64,000 bases of DNA from Reticulitermes lucifugus (Eukaryota > Arthropoda > Insecta > Blattodea > Rhinotermitidae), in NCBI GenBank assembly GCA_026260175.1, contig JAKCWW010000036.1, positions 1,401 to 65,400 of the forward strand, read 5' to 3'. A model generated the notes under the pieces. The model did no database searches. It was not told the DNA's origin and was given only the letters and a program-made list of their open reading frames with translations. Positions 58,373 through 64,000 of the stretch are shown here, piece by piece. The translations under genes were made by a program, and so were the position numbers. The stretch's first letter is position 1, and every line of letters starts with the position of its first letter.

Positions 58373-59870
58373 AATAAATGTCGCTACTAATATAGGCATG
58401 ATCGAGTGTCATCCCGTTTATAGCCCTACGAATCCGAAGGCAGGGTTGATATTCTCGCAGTACTGGCGGATTCTAATTCGCGTTTCATTTCACTGAAGCA
58501 AGCAGATGCATATCATTTACTACAGCCCATGATGTAAGGCTGTTTATCTCAAGCATGTGGCATAATAAAGTTTTCTGTAAGGAGCGAGGGTGTATCTTTA
58601 ATGATTAACATTTAAGGATCTGACCCTTTTGTTTAGAATCATTTATAAATTCGTTTACAATTGTCATGTGCCTTGGGTACTGATAAAATAACATTCTAAA
58701 TGGGTGTGTTCCATTAACGCCACTACACACCTGGTATCCTGATGACAACAGATAAATACGCTGTGGACTCGATGGTTAAATATACTTTGGCATTTCCTCC
58801 CCATAAATACGTCCGCTTGGTCAGCACACTTTTAAAAAGAACAGACCTACTCTTACTGTTACTTTAAATAATTCACAGTTTAATGTTCTTATAACTAAAA
58901 TTTACGTGGTGAAGTCGTGTAAGGCGTCGATAAACACGCAGCACCGGCTATGCGGCCGCGCTTTGTGTTCGATGATGTCACAAAAACATGGTGACAACTG
59001 GTTGGTACTTTATGATGGTGATGATTGGTTCATATAGTATCCGGCTGCTCCCTGCCGTGCAGATGTTGTAATGATACATAATTTTGTGCCATGTCCTGAA
59101 ATTCTTGGCGTGCGTGCGCGCACACACACAAACAGTGCAAGAGAAAAGGGAAACCATAAAAATCACACCTTTTTTTCCGAGTAATTTTATTTTTCACAGC
59201 AGTGGAGTGCAGATCAAAGCGTATTAATTACATGTAAATGTGTCCATTTTTACAAAACACTCTGACCCAACTATAGAGTACCTGTAGGGCGACTCTATAC
59301 TTTAATTTCAATAATTCGCTAAAAATTTTTACTTTGTTTTCATCCTCAGTGTGTGACTTTTATTGGTCTATAAAATAGGATGTGGTGTTTTCATTGTCGC
59401 CTACCCAAATAGTGTCTTCCTTCTATCTTGGATGATTTCTCTGTTATTTCAGTGACAAAAATTGGAATGTTGCCATCATCATGGCGTAGGGATTTCAAGG
59501 GTCTTATTTTAGAATTCTGTTTCACAAGTGTTCAGATGTATTCGTTGTTCCGCAGACGTAAGGAATATGTTTCCACAGTATCGCATCTTACAAGTACCTT
59601 GAGCTTCTTTGCTGGTACAATCTGACAAGCACTCATTGGCAACATCAGAAATCGTTTCCTGTCTAATCTCTCTTGATTCGTACTTGAGGTCAGACACATT
59701 CCTCAGCTGAGCAAATGTTCATACGTCCGGAATAATTTCACATTTTCGACTCTATGCTGATCGCATGTGTAGGCCTACTTGTGGGGGTCCTTACCAACAC
59801 AAAATAAAGATACCTCTCATAGTCCAATTCCAGTTGTACACACCCCATAGGCATTGTTACTGTAAACCTC
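58373..59870. other. intronic stretch, nothing recognised apart from a small Cys/His frame
   Basis: A CA run lies near 59,120. The minus-strand frame at 59,509-59,697 is listed separately. Confidence 0.4.
59509..59697 (-). other. small open frame with a zinc-finger-like Cys/His pattern
   Basis: Seen: 62 codons with one stretch of spaced Cys and His (CKMRYCGNIFLTSAEQRIHL then NTC), roughly C-x4-C-x12-H-x3-C. The spacing is not a standard C2H2 finger: there is one His and a last Cys. No splice sites were established, and the opposite strand is also open. It could be a decayed transposase or zinc-finger fragment, or chance. Confidence 0.15.
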
Positions 59871-60135
59871 TAGTTGTTGCCACGGAGCAAATCCCCTCAT
59901 TTTGCAAGACAACCTTCAGCACGAATCTCACAAACCTTACGGCTGTCCTACCTCAGTCATATGACAGCAGCTACTACGTAAGCAGACAAATACTAGCAAC
60001 TCCACCGCTCCGACTGCAAACACAATGATCTACACGCATACCACTTCGTGCACTCTCCCGACTTGTGACATCAGCCTAGGCTCGCTAATGTTACCTGCGC
60101 CTGCAGCTGGAGACTTTGTGGAATTACTCCTCCTA
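59871..60135 (+). mobile_element. TIR MITE, family M1 copy c (older)
   Basis: Inner order as in copies a and b (CCCCTCATTTTGCAAGACAA, GACATCAGCCTAGGCTCG, CTGGAGACTTTGTGGAATTA). The right end is TACTCCTCCTA and the left end is TAGTTGTTGCC, so the terminal repeats have decayed. About 265 bp. Confidence 0.75.
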
Positions 60136-63100
60136 TACTTAACCGAGAATGCACAGAGAGGGAGCGTACGAAGACTTGCGGAAGGTGAAAAAAAAGGGGG
60201 GTGCTTCCTAGGTACATGAATAGGAAAGAATTTGTGTTCATTCTTTTTCTGATACGACTTATTCGAGTAATCCTTGAAGTCCGAACCCCTGTGCAATGAT
60301 TCGCAACATTGTAGCAATTTATGGTGAAACGTTGTTAGCCTCCCACTAAAATGTTGCTACAATACGCCTTGTCAGCTATCCACAAACCTTTCATATATTC
60401 TCAAGTACCTTCCATATCGAGAGGGCTTCCTCCTGATTTGAAAATTGAGAGTGCCATGCAGAGATTACAACTTAAGAATGTGACCCCTGTCCATACATCT
60501 TGGGGTGAGAGATAGTTTACTGACAAACTTAAAACAACCCATGAAAAACTGTACGTCAGCGAAGTAGGGAACTCACTTTGAATAACTAGATAACAGCATG
60601 AACTCGCTTAATAGTAAGCAGGCCTGTGAGGGGATCGTTCCCTGGAAGTATAAGGGCGGGGCGTGAAGCTGACAACTCACCTCATCTCTTAACGCGGTTG
60701 ACAGCGAGTATAACCTCTGTTATATTCTGTATTTTTTAAACAAGCATAGGATAAGGGTATAATTACGTAATGAATATGTTCGCAATTTATGTTAAATTCC
60801 ACTTGCCCCTGATATGTCGCCAATTTTCTCAAATGTTCACGTCTCTTGTATTTGATTTTAACTTTTAGTTGGGGGCTCAAGAAAATTTAAGTATTTAAAC
60901 CCCCTAATATATAAAAGCGTGGCACCTAAGTAAAATGGCAGGACACAAATTTTCAGATGACAGGATGTACTGCAAATTTCTGTAGAGATAAGAAGTACGG
61001 TGATGTTTTAAATATAGCGTTTCTTGGCACAAGGAATTAGTTTGGGAAGCTCAGAGTTAAGATTCTTCCAATCTCCCGTCTTCGGCACTCACATCTCATC
61101 ACTTGTTTTCCTTCCACACGTGCGCACCAGGGCCATCACAGAAGAAGGGGGGGGGAACGAGGAAGCAAAAGTTTTAACACGGAGGTAAAACATGAGCGCC
61201 ATTCTCCACACAATCACCAACAGTCAAAACTCTTCGCCTCTTAGCCAGCAGCACCAGCTCAATCGTTAGCACTGAGCCAAACAATGTATTCCTTTCGAGA
61301 GGCTACCAAGGGGTTTAGTTTTTTGTGAGTCCCTGTTGTGTCATCATTGTACTCCGTTTCTTCAAAGACTCTTTCCGAGTGCTCGGTCTCTAAATTTCGA
61401 ATGACAATTACTAAATAATTAATTGGAAACAACGTGGAAGAAGCTGTCTTGGTGTCCATCTACGGCAGACGACTATCCCAACATATAACTGGAGGGATTA
61501 CGTAAAACCATCTAAATGACTAACTACAAAAATAGTTCAAATGAAACTGTTTCGGACATTGTTCTAGGAGAGCAGTAAAGACTGGGCATTGAAGCAGGCA
61601 TCCCACTGACACAACAGCCAACGTATCCATTCCCAAAAGAAATCCCACGTGGAATATTTTTAAAGAAAGATCCCCGGGCAGCTTTCATTTGAATAACCCT
61701 CATAATTAATTCATTTCATGCAGCGAATGCCTTCCGAAGCTAATACTGGTTAAACTATTCAAGAAGTCCCTGCCTCCTATGGAATCTGAGGGTTCATTAC
61801 CATTTTCACATATGCAAGCCAATGGACCGTATTAATACACTTTACATCCCTACATTCTCTTCCTTCAGGTTTGGTTTAATATCACCTTAACGACTCGAGA
61901 TATTTTAGCTGTAAACACAACTATCCAAAAATACTTATTACAGAATTCAGCAAAAACTTTATTTTGTAGAAATGGCTACAGAATATACCACAAAAAAAAT
62001 TTAATGTGAAAATAACATAACAATTAAGGGCAACGAGAAAACTGAGTGCGAGACCAACATATCTCAGTCAAAAACAAACCAAGAATTATATAAGCGCAGT
62101 GAATGTACAATGTCCTATTTAACACTCCCAATTACTCGTCGCAGTGAATATCACAGGACTGTTTTTTACCCCGAAATCCAACTGCTACTACGAAGGCCTA
62201 TAAATTATTCTACAGTCAACAATTTAAGTAATGCTCACAAGACATGCTAGGTTCAGTGAAACTACGGTAAGCTTGCAGAGGATTAACGTTCCTAAACTGT
62301 AACAAACAGTGAAGTAAGTTACCAGTCACTAACAATAATGTATGCAACAAAACTTTCACCGGAAAAGTCTTCGCGTCAGTGATGGTACTCGAACCAAAGA
62401 GCGTTAGAGATTGTAAGTATCACGAACTTGTCAACCGAACTACGGGTGCCAAGGCAATACTCCAAGTCACAACTACTTCTGTCCTAATTTGCAGCCCGCA
62501 CCAGCACGAATGCTTTATTCCTTACAGCAGCATGACGTCTGGAGGTTGGTTCTAAATAACCTATAATCACACATTTGTTTCTCAGCTTAGCTTCACACCT
62601 TAATCCTGTTCCTCTGTATCAGAAATACTGTAATATTAGTGAACATATCCAAAATCCTCATCCTGAGCTATGAATTCCACAGACATATCTCCCATTGATG
62701 CACTCTTAGACAACATGCCTCTGGAAAAAAACTTACTATGTAAACACAACTTCACTGAGTTTGCACGTCACAGACTTCAAGAGCTGTTGAAAGCCTCACA
62801 GAATAAGCAACTCTACCACCAAAAGACAGTTTTTATCGTTACAGGTACAGGCTGCAACACCGATCTAAGTACAGGCGCCTCTCGATTACTTCCCAATAAC
62901 AGACCTTTTCGGAAAGCAAGGAAGTCTGGAGTATGTACATGTAACCTGTGACATGGGGACACAGTGATGACACGGTTCACACACTCAGGCGTTCTTACGT
63001 TCGTAAAAGCTGACGTTTCAGGTAACCTAATACATTTCATGATAAAGTTTTACGTTCTTCAGTCTTCTTACGAGATTACATGTTAGGACAATTACTGAGT

Positions 63101-63244
63101 GACATTTGCTATTAAACGACAGTAAACCTAGTACCACCGACGGGGAACAGGGCCCGTAGGTTATAAAACCTTTTATACAACGGAAACATTATCACGGAAT
63201 AAATCCTGTCATGCGTCACTTTATTTTACTACCTGCATTCATGC
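60136..63244. other. intronic stretch with weak SINE traces
   Basis: About 60,622-60,712 (CGTGAAGCTGACAACTCACC) may be a decayed family A tail. About 62,385-62,455 minus has a tRNA-like head (GTAGTTCGGTTGACAAG, TTTGGTTCGAGTACC). A 93-codon plus-strand frame at 62,670-62,951 has no known family. The rest is unrecognised. Confidence 0.35.
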
Positions 63245-63425
63245 TCTGATAATAAATTTGATCACCAGTATAGAGATTAACCTAAAGGCTTGACGACTGG
63301 GGTTCGATTCAGACCAAGGAAAACGATTTTTTCCTTTCGTTACCGCAGCTAGACAGGCTCTTGAACCCACCCAGAACAGGATCCAAGAGGTATGGGGGAC
63401 TTTTCGGAGGCTTAATGTCACGACA
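63245..63425 (+). mobile_element. tRNA-derived SINE family A, 5' part
   Basis: Plus-strand head with B box TGGGGTTCGATTCAGACC, then a pyrimidine-rich stretch, CTAGACAGGCTCTTGAACC and CACCCAGAACAGGATCC. Parallels the copy starting near 63,790. The tail is missing. Confidence 0.65.
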
Positions 63426-63789
63426 GCGTCGCGCTGAACAGCTCACTTCAATGAAATGCCGAAATTAAAAATCATGATCCGGTACGTCCACTACCTCGGG
63501 GACGTTCATGGGGTGGTGTTCAAATAAGACAAGAAACAATTCACCTTTACCTTCTACATTTGACTGGTAACCCACCTTCCTGCAATAAAGGTAACCAGTT
63601 CAGCACTAACTTATTATACAATTGTCACATCTGGTACTTAGACAAAATTATACATTACGCTTGGGAGAGATGATACAGTCCTCAAGAGGCACAACTTACT
63701 CGTTTAGAACACACAGAACATGGACTACATAAGTATTCTTCAGCCTTCGAAGAACCAAACAGATTGTAACTGAAAAGCAACGGATGGGC

Positions 63790-64000
63790 AAAATATCTTC
63801 GTGACTATCTATGGGGGTGGAAGACGCAGGGTTCGATTGCCCGTAAAGGCAAGAAATTATTCCCTTCTTCAAACACTCCAGACCTGTTAAAGGGCCCACC
63901 CAGCCTTCTATTCAATGGGTACCGAGAGTACAGCAGCCGGTGTTTGGATTTGACCACTCGCTTCCATTTATTGCAGAGGTTAAGAATGAGTGGAGCTATA
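63790..64000 (+). mobile_element. tRNA-derived SINE family A (runs off the window)
   Basis: B box AGGGTTCGATTGCCC, then GGGCCCACCCAGCCTTCTAT, ATGGGTACCGAGAGTAC, and tail GAGGTTAAGAATGAGTGGAG at the last bases. Confidence 0.8.

Larger units (their letters stand above)
28907..64000 (-). other. hth: hth intron, 5' side of the homeobox exon (partial)
   Basis: Inferred from the acceptor at 28,907-28,908. Upstream hth exons (linker ending SSEQ, MEIS domain) should lie to the right. I saw no MEIS-domain segment such as the HELCDNFCHRYI block up to the window end. The intron is probably longer than 35 kb. It contains both assembly gaps. Confidence 0.65.

Noticed and set aside
1-64000. LTR retrovirus, Polinton or other virus-like element
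   Set aside because: No paired long terminal repeats, primer-binding-site arrangement, capsid, integrase or polymerase signature was recognised. The inverted-arm elements are non-coding and better explained by Penelope-like or retrozyme relatives.

Overview
The window looks like non-coding DNA from a large, repeat-rich insect genome. The one gene part I can name with confidence is a single internal exon of homothorax (hth, the arthropod Meis-type TALE homeobox gene) on the minus strand at 28,758-28,906. It has clean splice sites and encodes the acidic linker plus the start of the homeodomain. The rest of the window then reads as two hth introns: 28.7 kb on the 3' side (left) and 35.1 kb on the 5' side (right). 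I recognise no other hth exon in either. The C-terminal sequences of the LINEs, together with the tRNA-derived SINEs, fit a polyneopteran insect, most likely a cockroach or termite. The species is inference. There are two assembly gaps (31,663-31,779 and 43,334-43,545) and one ambiguous base (34,553).

The introns are packed with short retroelements and MITEs. Several tRNA-derived SINE families are present: family A (about 12 copies or fragments), family B (4), family C (1 full copy and 1 fragment), family E (1 full copy and 1 fragment), and scattered tRNA-like heads. At least four 5'-truncated LINE types are recognisable from C-terminal coding sequence. Two TIR MITE families (a 257-bp family with TIR TAGCAGGATTA, and a family ending GGCGCGTTCGCG) and a small hAT-type MITE complete the set. 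Target-site duplications can be read directly for SINE C (12 bp), SINE E (10 bp), SINE B (11 bp, one mismatch), one LINE (13 bp), the hAT MITE (7 of 8 bp) and the longest foldback element (15 bp, one mismatch).

The most interesting content is a recurrent class of foldback (inverted-repeat) elements and solo copies, about 13 loci in 64 kb, centred on one small RNA-like motif. The motif is: short helix I strand, CTGANGA, one unpaired pyrimidine, a hairpin, GAAAC, a short palindrome ending in GT, then the complementary helix I strand. This is the core and layout of a minimal type I hammerhead ribozyme of the sort known from Penelope-like elements and retrozymes. Helices I and II are kept by different bases in different copies, while the core stays the same. 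The helix III segment is self-complementary (ACATGT, ACCGGT, ACGT), which suggests paired (dimeric) hammerheads. The inverted arrangement would place two ribozymes in opposite orientation in each element.

I saw no rRNA, no CRISPR, no convincing functional tRNA and no LTR retrovirus, Polinton or other capsid- or envelope-bearing element. One further possible terminal exon (plus strand, 13,319-13,442) is reported at low confidence.
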